From positions 159,417 through 223,416 of the forward strand of contig NZ_JAUUTZ010000006.1 of assembly GCF_030678915.1 (NCBI RefSeq): a stretch of DNA of 64,000 bases. The letters run 5' to 3'. A program made the position numbers and the translations under genes. This document shows positions 17,844 to 26,865 of this stretch, in pieces. Source of the DNA: Paracoccus wurundjeri. GTDB taxonomy: Bacteria; Pseudomonadota; Alphaproteobacteria; Rhodobacterales; Rhodobacteraceae. The notes under the pieces are model-generated. The model ran no database searches and was not told the DNA's origin. It saw only the letters and a list, made by a program, of their open reading frames with translations. Within the stretch, counting starts at the first letter, position 1. Each line of letters opens with the position of its first letter.

Positions 17844-18509
17844 ATGACCTTCCGTCCCAAATTCATCACATTCGACTGCCACGGCACGATGATCTTCTTC
17901 GATATGGCCGGAGCGGCGCGCCATCATTACGCAGACCGTCTGTCCGCCGAGCAGATGGAGATATTCATCCGGGATTTCGCGGCCTATCGGCTGGACGAGG
18001 TGCTTGGCGCATGGAAACCCTATGCGGAGCTGGTGCATAATTCTCTGGAACGGGCCTGCAAGCGGAACGGCATCCCTTTCGACCCGGCTGTCGCCGCCGA
18101 GATCTACGAGCGTGTGCCCACATGGGGGCCGCATGCCGATGTCCCCGCCGGACTGTCACGGATCGCAGGCCGGATCCCGCTGGTGGCACTGACCAATTCG
18201 ATGAACAGCCAGATCCCGCATAATATCGCGAAACTCGGCGCGCCGATCGCGCATGTCTTCACCGCCGAGGATGCGCAGGCCTACAAGCCGCAAATGCGCG
18301 CATTCGAATACATGTTCGACATGCTGGGCTGCGGACCCGAGGATGTGCTGCATGTCTCGTCAAGCTTCCGCTACGATCTGATGACCGCGCATGATCTGGG
18401 CATCAGGAACAAGGCATGGGTCAACCGTGGTCATGAGCCCGCCAACCCCTATTACGGCTATACCGAGGTTTCCGACATATCGGGTCTTGCCGATCTGGTC
18501 GGGCTGTAA
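17844..18509 (+). CDS. HAD-superfamily hydrolase (second copy)
   Basis: A 221-residue HAD hydrolase of the haloacid dehalogenase type II-like group. Motif I is FDCHGTMIFFD with nucleophile Asp11 and His at +2, motif II is ALTNSMNSQIP (Thr/Asn), and motif III is the Lys-containing AQAYKPQMRAFEY, followed by VLHVSSSFRYDLMTAHDLG. Start 17844 has CGGAG upstream. It diverges from the deacetylase gene (255-nt intergenic region) and is followed after 15 nt by a PuuB-like oxidoreductase, so the two form a short operon. It is related to the HAD protein at 12257 but not a close copy. Confidence 0.85.
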   Translation: MTFRPKFITFDCHGTMIFFDMAGAARHHYADRLSAEQMEIFIRDFAAYRLDEVLGAWKPYAELVHNSLERACKRNGIPFDPAVAAEIYERVPTWGPHADVPAGLSRIAGRIPLVALTNSMNSQIPHNIAKLGAPIAHVFTAEDAQAYKPQMRAFEYMFDMLGCGPEDVLHVSSSFRYDLMTAHDLGIRNKAWVNRGHEPANPYYGYTEVSDISGLADLVGL

Positions 18510-18524
18510 GCGCCGGAGGCCGCG

Positions 18525-19814
18525 ATGAAATACATGTCCTATTGGCACGACAGCGCCACCCCCTTTGCTGATGCCCGGCAGGGACCGGTCGAAGGGAATT
18601 ATGACGTCGCGGTGATCGGAGCCGGTTTCACGGGGCTGAACGCCGCCCGCAAACTGGCGCGGGAAGGGCTGCGCGTCGCGATTCTGGAAGCCCGTCATGT
18701 CGGTGCGGGCGGCTCGGGCCGCAATGGCGGGCATCTGAATAACGGTATCGCGCATGGCTATGCCGAAGCGAAAGCCCATCTGGGTACGGAACGGGCGCAC
18801 GCGCTTTATCGCGCTTATGACCGCTCGATCGACATGATCGAGCAGGTCATCGCCGAAGAGGGCATCGATTGCGATTTCCGCCGTTCAGGAAAGCTGAAAC
18901 TGGCCTCGAAACCCTCGCATCTGAACGGGCTGCGAGCGAATTTCGAACTGATCCATCGCGAGGTGGATCAGGATACGCGCTGGCTCGACCGTAACGAACT
19001 GAGGGAAGAGATCGGCTCGGACGCGTTTCACGGCGCGATGCTATATGGCAAATCCGCGATGATGCATATGGGGCGCTATGTCGTGGGGCTGGCCGATGCG
19101 GCGCATCGCCACGGCACCCATATCTGGGAAGGGGCGCCGGTCACCGGACGCGAAGCCGTTGCGGACGGCTGGGAATTGCATACCCCCAAGGGCAGCCTTC
19201 GGGCCGAACGGGTGATTGCGGCAACGGACGGCTATTCCGGGGAAGTTCCCGGCGCACCGCTGCGATATTTCCGGCGGCGCATCGTCTCGGTCGGCTCTTT
19301 CATCATCGCTACCCGTCCACTGAGCGACGACGAGATCGCAGCCACCCTGCCCGGTAACCGGACTTGCGTCACCTCGATGAATATCGGCAACTATTTCCGC
19401 CTGTCCCCGGACAACCGGCTGATCTTCGGCGGGCGCGCGCGGTTCTCGGCGGTCTCGAACCAGCAATCCGACGCAAAATCGGGCGAGATCCTGCGCAGCG
19501 CAATGACCCGTATTTTCCCGCAGCTGGCACAGACCGAGATCGACTATTGCTGGGGCGGCCTTGTCGGGATGACCAAGGACCGCTTCCCCCGCGCGGGCGA
19601 GGCCGACAGCATGATCTACGGCATGGGCTATTCGGGCCACGGCGCGCAGATGTCCACGTTGATCGGGCAGGCATTGGCGGATATGGCGATGGGCCGCAAA
19701 GGGACGAATCCGCTGGACGGGCTGGACTGGCCGGCGATCCCCGCACATAGCGGCAAGCCGTGGTTCCTGCCATTGGTGGGGCTGTGGTTCGGGCTGAAAG
19801 ACCGGCTGTCCTGA
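18525..19814 (+). CDS. FAD-dependent oxidoreductase, gamma-glutamylputrescine oxidase-like
   Basis: A 429-residue DAO-family flavoprotein. An N-terminal tail (SYWHDSATPF) of the kind seen in PuuB/OrdL-type enzymes precedes the FAD motif GAGFTG at 32-37 and the GAGGSGRNGGHLNNG segment; GYSGHGAQMSTLIGQALADM closes the FAD site. PuuB-like enzymes oxidise gamma-glutamylated putrescine or related amines to aldehydes with peroxide release. The start has GGAGG 5 nt upstream. It follows the HAD gene and converges on the second GNAT gene. Substrate assignment to polyamines is plausible because a class III aminotransferase is nearby, but no glutamate-putrescine ligase is present. Confidence 0.87.
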   Translation: MKYMSYWHDSATPFADARQGPVEGNYDVAVIGAGFTGLNAARKLAREGLRVAILEARHVGAGGSGRNGGHLNNGIAHGYAEAKAHLGTERAHALYRAYDRSIDMIEQVIAEEGIDCDFRRSGKLKLASKPSHLNGLRANFELIHREVDQDTRWLDRNELREEIGSDAFHGAMLYGKSAMMHMGRYVVGLADAAHRHGTHIWEGAPVTGREAVADGWELHTPKGSLRAERVIAATDGYSGEVPGAPLRYFRRRIVSVGSFIIATRPLSDDEIAATLPGNRTCVTSMNIGNYFRLSPDNRLIFGGRARFSAVSNQQSDAKSGEILRSAMTRIFPQLAQTEIDYCWGGLVGMTKDRFPRAGEADSMIYGMGYSGHGAQMSTLIGQALADMAMGRKGTNPLDGLDWPAIPAHSGKPWFLPLVGLWFGLKDRLS

Positions 19815-19842
19815 CGGCTATCGGCCTTGCCGCTTCACCGTT

Positions 19843-20703
19843 TCAACCCAGCGAGTGCGAGGCCAGACCGAAAATCCGCATCCCTTCCAACGCCCGCCGC
19901 TGTTGTCCCATATACATCTCGGTCACGGTATCGTGGAGCCGCATTCCCGCTTCGGTCAGGAATTGCGAAAGTCTCTCATTTTGCGCCGATGTGTCGAGGC
20001 GAACGAACTTGCCTTCGTGCTGCCGGATCAGCGGGAAGGCAAGCGCCATCGCCATCCGCTCATCCTCGGCTACCAGCGGGCCGATCACCACGCCGCGCCC
20101 GAATTTGCGCAGCAAGGCGAAACCGCAAATTTCGCCACTGCGCTCGATCACCATGCCCGAGGATAATTTCAGCATCATGTCCAGCGTCACCTTCCGCTCG
20201 GTCCCGTAAGCGATGCGGTCAAGTTCCCGCAACGCCGGAATATCGGCAGGTGTCAGCGGGCGAAGATGGGTTCCCGGTACCGTTTCCGGCACGGATGGAA
20301 CACGGGCAAGACCCTGATGCTGCCGGATGACACCCAACGGTATGAACCCCTCGCTTTCATACAGCCGATAACCCGAATGGGTCGCGCTCAGCCGCAGATC
20401 ACGGATGCCGCAATCCTTCCTGACCCGGCGCAACAGCCAGCGCCCGGTGCCTCGCGCCTGCAGACGCGGCGCGGTAACCATCATGCCCAACATCGCGAGT
20501 TCCTCGCCCGCGGTAAAATACATGGCGGAACCCAGGGGACGACCGATCTCGTCAATGGCCAGATAGCCTTCGCCCAGCGAGATGAAAACATCCAGATCAT
20601 GCGCCCGATGCGGCCAGAAGACGCCTACGGTCAATTCATGCAGAAGCGCGAGGTCCTCTGGTGTGATCGGCCTGGCCTGTGCGTCGAAATTATCGACCCG
20701 CAT
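19843..20703 (-). CDS. GNAT acetyltransferase with two domains (copy 2)
   Basis: A 286-residue protein with an N-terminal GNAT domain (acetyl-CoA loop APRLQARGTGRWLLRRV near 85) and a C-terminal Acetyltransf_18-type domain (FGRGVVIGPLVAEDERMAMA). It is paralogous to the product of 15500-16345 over its full length. ATG 20703 is preferred, with AAGGCGG upstream; an ATG at 20751 in the same frame adds 16 Gly/Ser/Asp-rich residues and cannot be excluded. It converges on the PuuB-like gene. It probably acetylates a small amine linked to the surrounding catabolic genes; this is inference. Confidence 0.8.
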   Translation of the reverse strand: MRVDNFDAQARPITPEDLALLHELTVGVFWPHRAHDLDVFISLGEGYLAIDEIGRPLGSAMYFTAGEELAMLGMMVTAPRLQARGTGRWLLRRVRKDCGIRDLRLSATHSGYRLYESEGFIPLGVIRQHQGLARVPSVPETVPGTHLRPLTPADIPALRELDRIAYGTERKVTLDMMLKLSSGMVIERSGEICGFALLRKFGRGVVIGPLVAEDERMAMALAFPLIRQHEGKFVRLDTSAQNERLSQFLTEAGMRLHDTVTEMYMGQQRRALEGMRIFGLASHSLG

Positions 20704-21276
20704 CAGATCCGCCTTTTCCGAGCCGTCTTGTCCCGTTCCGCCGCTTACCATTATTCCGTCGCCTTACCATAATCGTCATGAACCGTCCTGTATTCCAGGA
20801 CAAATCTATTTTCATCGAGTGTCGCTTAAAAGCTGCGCATTTTTCTGCTGTATCTAACCTGTAGACGACAGCATTATGTGGTAAATCCCGCTTGTGAAGG
20901 CTTCGATTGCGTTCAGCCCCCGATCAACGCGTTGTGGTTATTTAGACATCGCTCGATGATATTCCCTGTCAGTTGCCATGTAAAAACTCTCGAGTGAAAT
21001 CATCGCGCAGGTCGCCACCCGTACGGCAAACCCATCCGGCGGCAATACCGCGCTTCGGAAGCGCAATGCTTTGCTGATCGTACGTCTCCCGGCATCCGCT
21101 GCGAAAGGCACAAAGTGGATTTATGCCCGGAATTCCGCGATTCCACAGCAAAAATGAGGCAGTTTTCCTCGATCCGATGCGTTCTTATTATTGTGATGCG
21201 TCAATCTAGGCTGTACCATCCGTATTCACCGAACAATCCAGTTTAGCTTGGTCCGGGATTGCAAGAGGAAACGCCG
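20704..21276. other. Gene-free stretch upstream of vgrG
   Basis: About 570 bases without a convincing gene. The composition is visibly richer in A and T than the flanks, with runs such as ATTTTTC and TTATTATTG. A 60-codon minus-strand frame (20969-21151) has no recognisable features and is not called. No terminal repeats, integrase remnants or tRNA were seen. It probably carries the vgrG promoter, and it may be a scar of an acquired segment. Confidence 0.5.
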
Positions 21277-23331
21277 ATGAACGCCCCTTTTAAACAGTTC
21301 GAACGTCTTGGCCGCCTTTCCACGGAACTTGGCGAAGATGTTTTGGTTCTTCTGCGCTTTGACGGTACGGATTATCTTAACGAATTGTTCGAATATCGCG
21401 TCGAAGCGCTGGCCACGCGCGACGATCTGGATTTCGACGCATTGATCGGCACCCATGCCACCGTCGAGGTCGAGGCGCATCAATCCGTAAAACCATTCGA
21501 CGGGATCGTGACAAGCGCCCGCTGGGCTGGCGTGGGTGAGAACGGGCACCGTTACGACCTGACCCTGCGGCCCTGGTTCTGGCTTGCGGGCAAGCGGCGC
21601 AACCAGCGGATCTTCCATCGCAAGACCGTGGACCAGATCCTGCAGGAATTACTAGGCGATTATGCCGGCCTGGGCGATCCTCATCTTGAGATCAAGCTGA
21701 GCAATCAATATCCGGAACTTGAATACACTGTCCAATACCGCGAATCCGACCTTCAATTCGCCCGGCGTCTGCTGGAGCGTTTTGGGATCAGCTTCTATTT
21801 CCGCCACGACAAGGGCAGCCACACATTGGTGATCACCGATGACGAATTGAACCTTGCCGAAATCGGCGAGCGGCCCTTCAAGCGGTTCGACGGGCATCAT
21901 CAATATGACCAGGAGCATTTCTGGGAATGGGCGCCCGAGCGCAATGTGACCACGGGTGCGATCCGGCAGACCGATTATAATTTCAAGATGCCCACCCAGA
22001 AGATGGAGACTGCCCATCAGGGCGATGCCGCATATGCTCAGGGTCAGATCGAAAGCTTCGACTACCCCGGAGATTATCTTGCCGAGGCTCCGGGCAAGAT
22101 CCTGACGCGGATGCGCACCGCGCAGGAGCGTGGCGGGGATCGCCGCAACCGGGCCGTAGGCGACTGCGTAAGTCTGGCATCGGGGCTGCGGGTCAAGCTG
22201 GGCGGGGACAAGGTACCGGGTCACGGCGAAACATATGTCTGCCTGTCCGCCACACATAGTTTCGTCAGCGAAGCCTATGGCTCGGGCGGCCGGGACAGCG
22301 ACGGTTACAGCTATTCCGGTTCATGGGTACTGATGCCGGACACCGCGCCAATGGTGCCGCCGAAACGCACCGATATCGCGCGCGTCTACGGCCCGCAAAC
22401 GGCCGAAGTCGTTGGCGAGGGCGAGATCGACTGTGACGAATTCGGACGGATTCTGGTGAAGTTCCACTGGGATCTGGACCGGGCCTATTCGATGCGCTGC
22501 CGCGTCAGCCAGAACTGGGCAGGCAATGGCTGGGGCGGGATGGTGATCCCGCGCATCGGCATGGAGGTCGTCGTCGAATTTCTTGAGGGCGATCCGGACA
22601 AGCCGCTGGTGACGGGCTGCGTCTATAACGGCAAGAACAGGGTTCCCTATGACCTGCCCGCCAACAAGACCGTCAGCACTTTCAAATCAGATACCCATCA
22701 GGGCAGCGGTTACAACGAATTCCGGTTCGAGGACGAGAAGGACCGCGAAGAGGTCTTCATGCATGCGCAGAAAGACCATAACACGATCATCGAGAACGAT
22801 GAGAGCCACTCGATCGGCCACGACCGCAGCAAGACGGTTGGCAATGACCAGTCGGAATCCATCGGACATGACAAGACGATCAGCGTCGGGAACGACCACC
22901 GGGAAAATATCGGGAACGATATGTTTTACACGGTCGCGCGCAACCAGCAGGAGGATTACGGCAAGGATCATATCCACCGTGTCGGCAATGTGCACAAGCA
23001 GACCATCTTTGCCGATCACCTGTATGAGGCCGGCCGCAATTTCGAGGGCGAGGTTTTCGGACGCTATACCTTGGATGTGGGCGACTCGATCACGAACAAT
23101 ACGAAGCGGCACACGCTGATGGCCTATCAGACGATGCAGATCAAAGGCCCCGGCGGCAAGATCACCATCGACGCCTCTGGCATCACGCTCGAGGCGCCGA
23201 CGATCTGGCTGAAAGGCAATGTCATCATGGGAGGCTCGGGCGGCGCGCAGGTCCCGACCCTGCAAATGGCCGCGCGTGAGGGTTTGCCGCTCTGCGAGGA
23301 ATGCGGAAAATTCGACGAGGAACAGAAATGA
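21277..23331 (+). CDS. vgrG: Type VI secretion spike protein VgrG (TssI)
   Basis: A 684-residue VgrG. Residues 1-370 form the gp27-like part (YLNELFEYRVEALATRDDLD; the phage-baseplate-like RESDLQFARRLLERFGISFY), the gp5 OB-fold follows (DCDEFGRILVKFHWDLDR; VVEFLEGDPDKPLVTGCVYN), and residues 505-590 are the degenerate HDxxxxVGNDxxxxIG repeats that build the beta-helix needle. It ends with a short Cys-containing tail (LCEECGKFDEEQK). The start at 21277 has AGAGGA at good spacing. The stop overlaps the PAAR gene by 4 nt. No other type VI apparatus gene is in the window, so it must work with a locus elsewhere or be an orphan. Confidence 0.95.
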   Translation: MNAPFKQFERLGRLSTELGEDVLVLLRFDGTDYLNELFEYRVEALATRDDLDFDALIGTHATVEVEAHQSVKPFDGIVTSARWAGVGENGHRYDLTLRPWFWLAGKRRNQRIFHRKTVDQILQELLGDYAGLGDPHLEIKLSNQYPELEYTVQYRESDLQFARRLLERFGISFYFRHDKGSHTLVITDDELNLAEIGERPFKRFDGHHQYDQEHFWEWAPERNVTTGAIRQTDYNFKMPTQKMETAHQGDAAYAQGQIESFDYPGDYLAEAPGKILTRMRTAQERGGDRRNRAVGDCVSLASGLRVKLGGDKVPGHGETYVCLSATHSFVSEAYGSGGRDSDGYSYSGSWVLMPDTAPMVPPKRTDIARVYGPQTAEVVGEGEIDCDEFGRILVKFHWDLDRAYSMRCRVSQNWAGNGWGGMVIPRIGMEVVVEFLEGDPDKPLVTGCVYNGKNRVPYDLPANKTVSTFKSDTHQGSGYNEFRFEDEKDREEVFMHAQKDHNTIIENDESHSIGHDRSKTVGNDQSESIGHDKTISVGNDHRENIGNDMFYTVARNQQEDYGKDHIHRVGNVHKQTIFADHLYEAGRNFEGEVFGRYTLDVGDSITNNTKRHTLMAYQTMQIKGPGGKITIDASGITLEAPTIWLKGNVIMGGSGGAQVPTLQMAAREGLPLCEECGKFDEEQK

Positions 23332-23579
23332 TCGTTGCATGCGTGGGGGACCAGCATTCTTGCCCCATTCACGGACAGAACACGATCGTCGAAGGTGGCA
23401 GCAGCACGGTCAACGGCCGCGCCATCGCCCGCGTGGGGGATAAATGCGCCTGTGGCGGCGTCATCGTGGAAGGGAAATCCGGAGCATTATCCGATGGAAA
23501 GCCCGTCGCCTATCTGGGCTCGAAGACCAGCTGCGGCGGGGTCATCAGTGCCTGCAGTGGAACCGCGCGCTTTTCGTGA
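23328..23579 (+). CDS. PAAR-domain spike-tip protein
   Basis: An 83-residue PAAR protein that caps the VgrG needle. It shows the repeated Gly-rich PAAR strands (VNGRAIARVGDKCACGG, then SGALSDGKPVAYLGSKTSCG) and the Cys/His set that binds the tip metal (C14-x-x-H17 in HSCPIHG, then CACGG and SCGG). Its ATG overlaps the vgrG stop (ATGA), so the two are coupled. It is a bare PAAR domain with no N- or C-terminal toxin extension. A helicase gene on the other strand follows 160 nt later, leaving no room for an effector-immunity pair. Confidence 0.9.
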   Translation: MIVACVGDQHSCPIHGQNTIVEGGSSTVNGRAIARVGDKCACGGVIVEGKSGALSDGKPVAYLGSKTSCGGVISACSGTARFS

Positions 23580-23741
23580 CTGTCGGTAAAAATTGCCACG
23601 CCGTCGATATTGCACGATTGCCCGCATCCATCCTGTGGATCCAGCGTCAGTCCGGTTTCTACGATAAAGCGCGCCCCACCTGCCGCCGATCCGGGCACGA
23701 AACGGCGGCAAAGTCATTATACAGCATAGCAAACAAGCTGC

Positions 23742-25715
23742 TCAACCTCGGGTTCTGGGGCGTCGCGGTGGCGCATTGCCGCCATCTGGGCGTCGGGATG
23801 GCGCATGCTTGCCTTTGGGTTTTCCGGCAGGTTTGCCAGAAGGCTTTCCGCCGGTACGGGCTTTGGCTTTGGGCGCGGCCGGTTTGCTGTCGCGTGCCGG
23901 TGCCGTACCGCCTTTCTTGCCCTTGGCGGCCTTTTGCGCAGCACTCCAGCGCGGTTTTTTACGGGGTGTCTCGACAGATATCGGCGCGATATCGGTATCC
24001 GTAGGTGACCACGCGCGGGCAGGCTTGGCGGGAAGGTCCGTCGCTGGCATCGCCGTGGCTTTTTTGGCTTTAGAAGGCTTGTCAGCGGCGGGTTTGCCGA
24101 TCTTCCGGAGCGGATGCCGTTCCGGCTTCTGATCAAGCGATGGTTCGCCTTTCAACCGGCACATCATCAGGCCCTGCTCAATCTCGATCACCTCTCCGAA
24201 GCGCGGAGCATCGGCAGTGGCGATCTGAACATAGGTTTCCTCGTCACGCACACGGATGGCGCCGATCGCATCGCGGGTGATACCTCCTGCCTCGCAGACC
24301 TTGGGCAGAATCCAGCGGGCCTCGGCGCGGCCGGCATGGCCGACCGACAACGCGAACCAAACCGAGGAACCGAATTCGCGCGGAGCGCGGGGCGCAGCAC
24401 CCGAAGGCGGCGCGCTTTCCGTCAGTTCCTCTGGCGGCGGACGGCCTTCGCGCCAAAGCTGAACGAAAGCGGCTGCAACCTGCTCGGCTCCGGCACGGGC
24501 AAGCAAATCCCGGGCAATGGTCATATCGTCCAGCCTGGCGGTCAGTGCCGGATGATCCAGCATCCGCACGTCATCCCTAGCACTGACCTCTTCAGCGGAT
24601 GGCGCCTTGCCCCACTCGGCCACGACCTTGGCACCCTGTAGCAAACGCTGTGCCTTCTTGTAATCCGCCGGCGTAACGACCAGCGCGGAAACCCCCTTGG
24701 CACCAGCACGACCGGTACGGCCCGACCGATGAAGCAGGGTTTCGGAATTGGTTGGCAAATCGGCATGAATGACCAGTTCCAGTCCCGGCAGGTCAATCCC
24801 CCGCGCAGCGACATCGGTGGCGATACAGACCCGCGCCCGTCCATCCCGCAGGGCCTGCAGGGCATGAGTCCGTTCTTGCTGGGACAATTCGCCCGACAAA
24901 GCCACTACGCGAAAGCCGCGGTTCCCCATCCGCGCCAGTAAATGATTCACATTGGCGCGTGTCTTGCAGAACACGATGGCGGTCCGCGCCTCGTAGAATC
25001 GCAACAGGTTGAAAATCGCATTTTCACGATCACGGTTTGCGATCGACAGTGCCCGATAGGTGATATCGCCATGCTGCCGCGCCTCGCCCATCGCCGTCAC
25101 GCGCAGGGAATTCTGTTGAAAATCCCGCGCCAGTTTCTCGATGGCCGCAGGCACAGTTGCCGAGAACATCAAGGTCCGGCGGGTTTCCGGCGCAGCCTGC
25201 AGGATGAATTCCAGATCCTCGCGAAAACCGAGATCCAGCATTTCATCCGCTTCGTCCAGCACCGCGACGCGCAGATCCGACAAATCGAGGCCGCCGCGAT
25301 CGATATGGTCGCGCAGGCGGCCCGGCGTGCCGACCACGATCTGCGCCCCACGGGCCAGCGCCCGACGCTCGGTCCGGTAATCCATGCCCCCGACACAAGT
25401 CGCGATACGCGCGCCGGTCGCGGCATAAAGCCAGCCCAGTTCCGCCGCCACCTGCAATGCCAGTTCCCGCGTGGGTGCAATCGCAAGCGCAAGCGGGGCC
25501 GTGCCCTCTGTAAAGCTGCCGCCGTCACACAGCAGATCCTCCGCGGCGGCAATTCCAAAGGCAACGGTCTTGCCTGAACCGGTCTGCGCAGAAACCAGAA
25601 GGTCGCGCCCCCGTGCATCCGCTTTCAGCATCGCCTGCTGCACGGCGGTCAAAGTTTCATAGCCTCGTTCGGCCAGTGCTGCGGCCAATGGCGCAGCAAT
25701 CTCGTTTTGGGTCAT
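23742..25715 (-). CDS. DEAD-box RNA helicase, DbpA/DeaD type
   Basis: A 657-residue ATP-dependent RNA helicase. Core motifs in order: Q motif (LTAVQQAML), Walker A AQTGSGKT at 43-50, PTRELA, TPGRL, VLDEADEMLD, SAT, then in domain 2 ARGIDLP and HRSGRTGRAG. Residues about 440-520 resemble the DbpA-type RNA-recognition domain (FALSVGHAGRAEARWILPKV; IGAIRVRDEETYVQI). The last 120 residues are a Lys/Pro/Ala/Gly-rich basic tail ending RRPRTRG, likely disordered and RNA-binding. Its role is ribosome assembly or cold-shock RNA remodelling. It converges on the vgrG-PAAR pair. Confidence 0.92.
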   Translation of the reverse strand: MTQNEIAAPLAAALAERGYETLTAVQQAMLKADARGRDLLVSAQTGSGKTVAFGIAAAEDLLCDGGSFTEGTAPLALAIAPTRELALQVAAELGWLYAATGARIATCVGGMDYRTERRALARGAQIVVGTPGRLRDHIDRGGLDLSDLRVAVLDEADEMLDLGFREDLEFILQAAPETRRTLMFSATVPAAIEKLARDFQQNSLRVTAMGEARQHGDITYRALSIANRDRENAIFNLLRFYEARTAIVFCKTRANVNHLLARMGNRGFRVVALSGELSQQERTHALQALRDGRARVCIATDVAARGIDLPGLELVIHADLPTNSETLLHRSGRTGRAGAKGVSALVVTPADYKKAQRLLQGAKVVAEWGKAPSAEEVSARDDVRMLDHPALTARLDDMTIARDLLARAGAEQVAAAFVQLWREGRPPPEELTESAPPSGAAPRAPREFGSSVWFALSVGHAGRAEARWILPKVCEAGGITRDAIGAIRVRDEETYVQIATADAPRFGEVIEIEQGLMMCRLKGEPSLDQKPERHPLRKIGKPAADKPSKAKKATAMPATDLPAKPARAWSPTDTDIAPISVETPRKKPRWSAAQKAAKGKKGGTAPARDSKPAAPKAKARTGGKPSGKPAGKPKGKHAPSRRPDGGNAPPRRPRTRG

Positions 25716-25978
25716 TCGTTCTGCCTAGAATGGGCTCTTGGCCCGGGTTGACGGCCCGGTCCTGCCCGCACGCGGCCCACCACCCGCGCACCATCCAGAA
25801 CAGCCGATCCGCAGCCCTACAACCCAGCCCCGGCAGAGTCAAAGGCTGTTTGTTCCCAGAGACAGGCAAATGAATCAGATCGCTTGACCCACTTAGGGCC
25901 GTTTCGAGAAGAGCCGTCGGTATAAAGAAGCCATGTAACCGGGTAATCCGCAGGATTGCCGCTGCGATCCGGGCAAGA

Positions 25979-26290
25979 TCAATGTGTCCAAGGGCCACGC
26001 CTGTCAGTCGCGAAATTCTCGCCATAGCCACGGGGACGGATATTCTGCGCACGCTTATGAGGTTCCTGCACGACGTAATCCAACCCGAGCTCTTTCGCGT
26101 AATCTTCAGCCTGTTTGCGGGTCTCGAAACGCAGGCGGACTTGCGATTGCGTGTCATCGCTGCTGGTCCAGCCCATCAGCGGATCGATTTCGCGCGGATC
26201 GGCGGGCGGGTATTCCAGCACCCAGTTCTTGCTGCGCGCGGTGCCTGATTGCATGGCGTTGCGGGCGGGCTGATAGATGCGGACACGCAT
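25979..26290 (-). CDS. Respiratory complex I accessory subunit, NDUFS4-like
   Basis: A 103-residue protein of the ETC complex I conserved-region family, the alphaproteobacterial homologue of the mitochondrial 18-kDa NDUFS4 subunit. Diagnostic stretches: [19 protein letters not shown], then [20 protein letters not shown] and [18 protein letters not shown]. It binds the peripheral arm of NADH:ubiquinone oxidoreductase at the membrane. The ATG at 26290 has AAGGA upstream. It is encoded away from any nuo operon, as is usual. The 263-nt stretch between its stop and the helicase start holds no gene that I can see. Confidence 0.92.
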   Translation of the reverse strand: MRVRIYQPARNAMQSGTARSKNWVLEYPPADPREIDPLMGWTSSDDTQSQVRLRFETRKQAEDYAKELGLDYVVQEPHKRAQNIRPRGYGENFATDRRGPWTH

Positions 26291-26385
26291 GGCGGAATTC
26301 CTTACACTTGAACCGCCCGAGTTATCGCCAAAGCCGGGCCTGTGATCAAGCCCCTATGCGCTTCTGTCCCTCCGGGGGCAATCAT

Positions 26386-26703
26386 CTATTCTTCCAGGGT
26401 GTTTGCAGCCCGCTTCATCTCGATCTCGATAAAGGAAAGCGGTCCCGGTCCCGCGTTCCTGACATCATGCTGCACGCCTTTCGGTCGAAGATAGCTGTCG
26501 CCAATTTTCACGGGTTTCTCGGTCACCTCGCCATCCGCCTCATAGGCCATAATGGAATCCGTCAGGATCACGACCGCATAATCCATTTCATGTTCATGCC
26601 ATCCGGTCGTCGCACCAGGCGCAAAATCCCAGCGTGTGATCTTTGTGTGATCGTCTTCGGCAAGGACGGTCGGAACGGCAGAGGCGGTGGATTCGAACGG
26701 CAT
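26386..26703 (-). CDS. Cupin-domain protein
   Basis: A 105-residue single-domain cupin. Motif 1 is GWHEHEMDYAVVIL (two His and one Glu as metal ligands) near residue 34-47; motif 2 is PKGVQHDVRNAGPGPLSF with the last His near residue 79. The metal is probably Mn, Fe or Zn, and the function cannot be deduced; small cupins of this type are often sugar- or amino acid-linked enzymes or sensors. It is divergent from the I78-type lipoprotein gene and starts with AGGAG upstream of ATG 26703. Confidence 0.82.
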   Translation of the reverse strand: MPFESTASAVPTVLAEDDHTKITRWDFAPGATTGWHEHEMDYAVVILTDSIMAYEADGEVTEKPVKIGDSYLRPKGVQHDVRNAGPGPLSFIEIEMKRAANTLEE

Positions 26704-26865
26704 TGCGGCTTCTCCTTGATCATGTGGCGCCTGAAAAGGGTAGCGTATTATCGCGAATTGTCACGGCCTCACTGGATATGCGGCATATTTCCGTCTGCCA
26801 GATCAACCATGACGGGAACGGCTTCGGGATTCATGCGTTCTCTCGTGAAGACAGGAGGTAATCCC

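Noticed and set aside
22780..23060. Repeated units in vgrG that might be read as a CRISPR-like or tandem DNA repeat
   Set aside because: The repetition is at protein level (HDxxxxVGNDxxxxIG) and forms the VgrG needle; nucleotide units differ and lack spacers.
25716..25978. Possible tRNA between the NDUFS4-like gene and the helicase
   Set aside because: No TPsiC-loop consensus, acceptor pairing or CCA end could be aligned on either strand.
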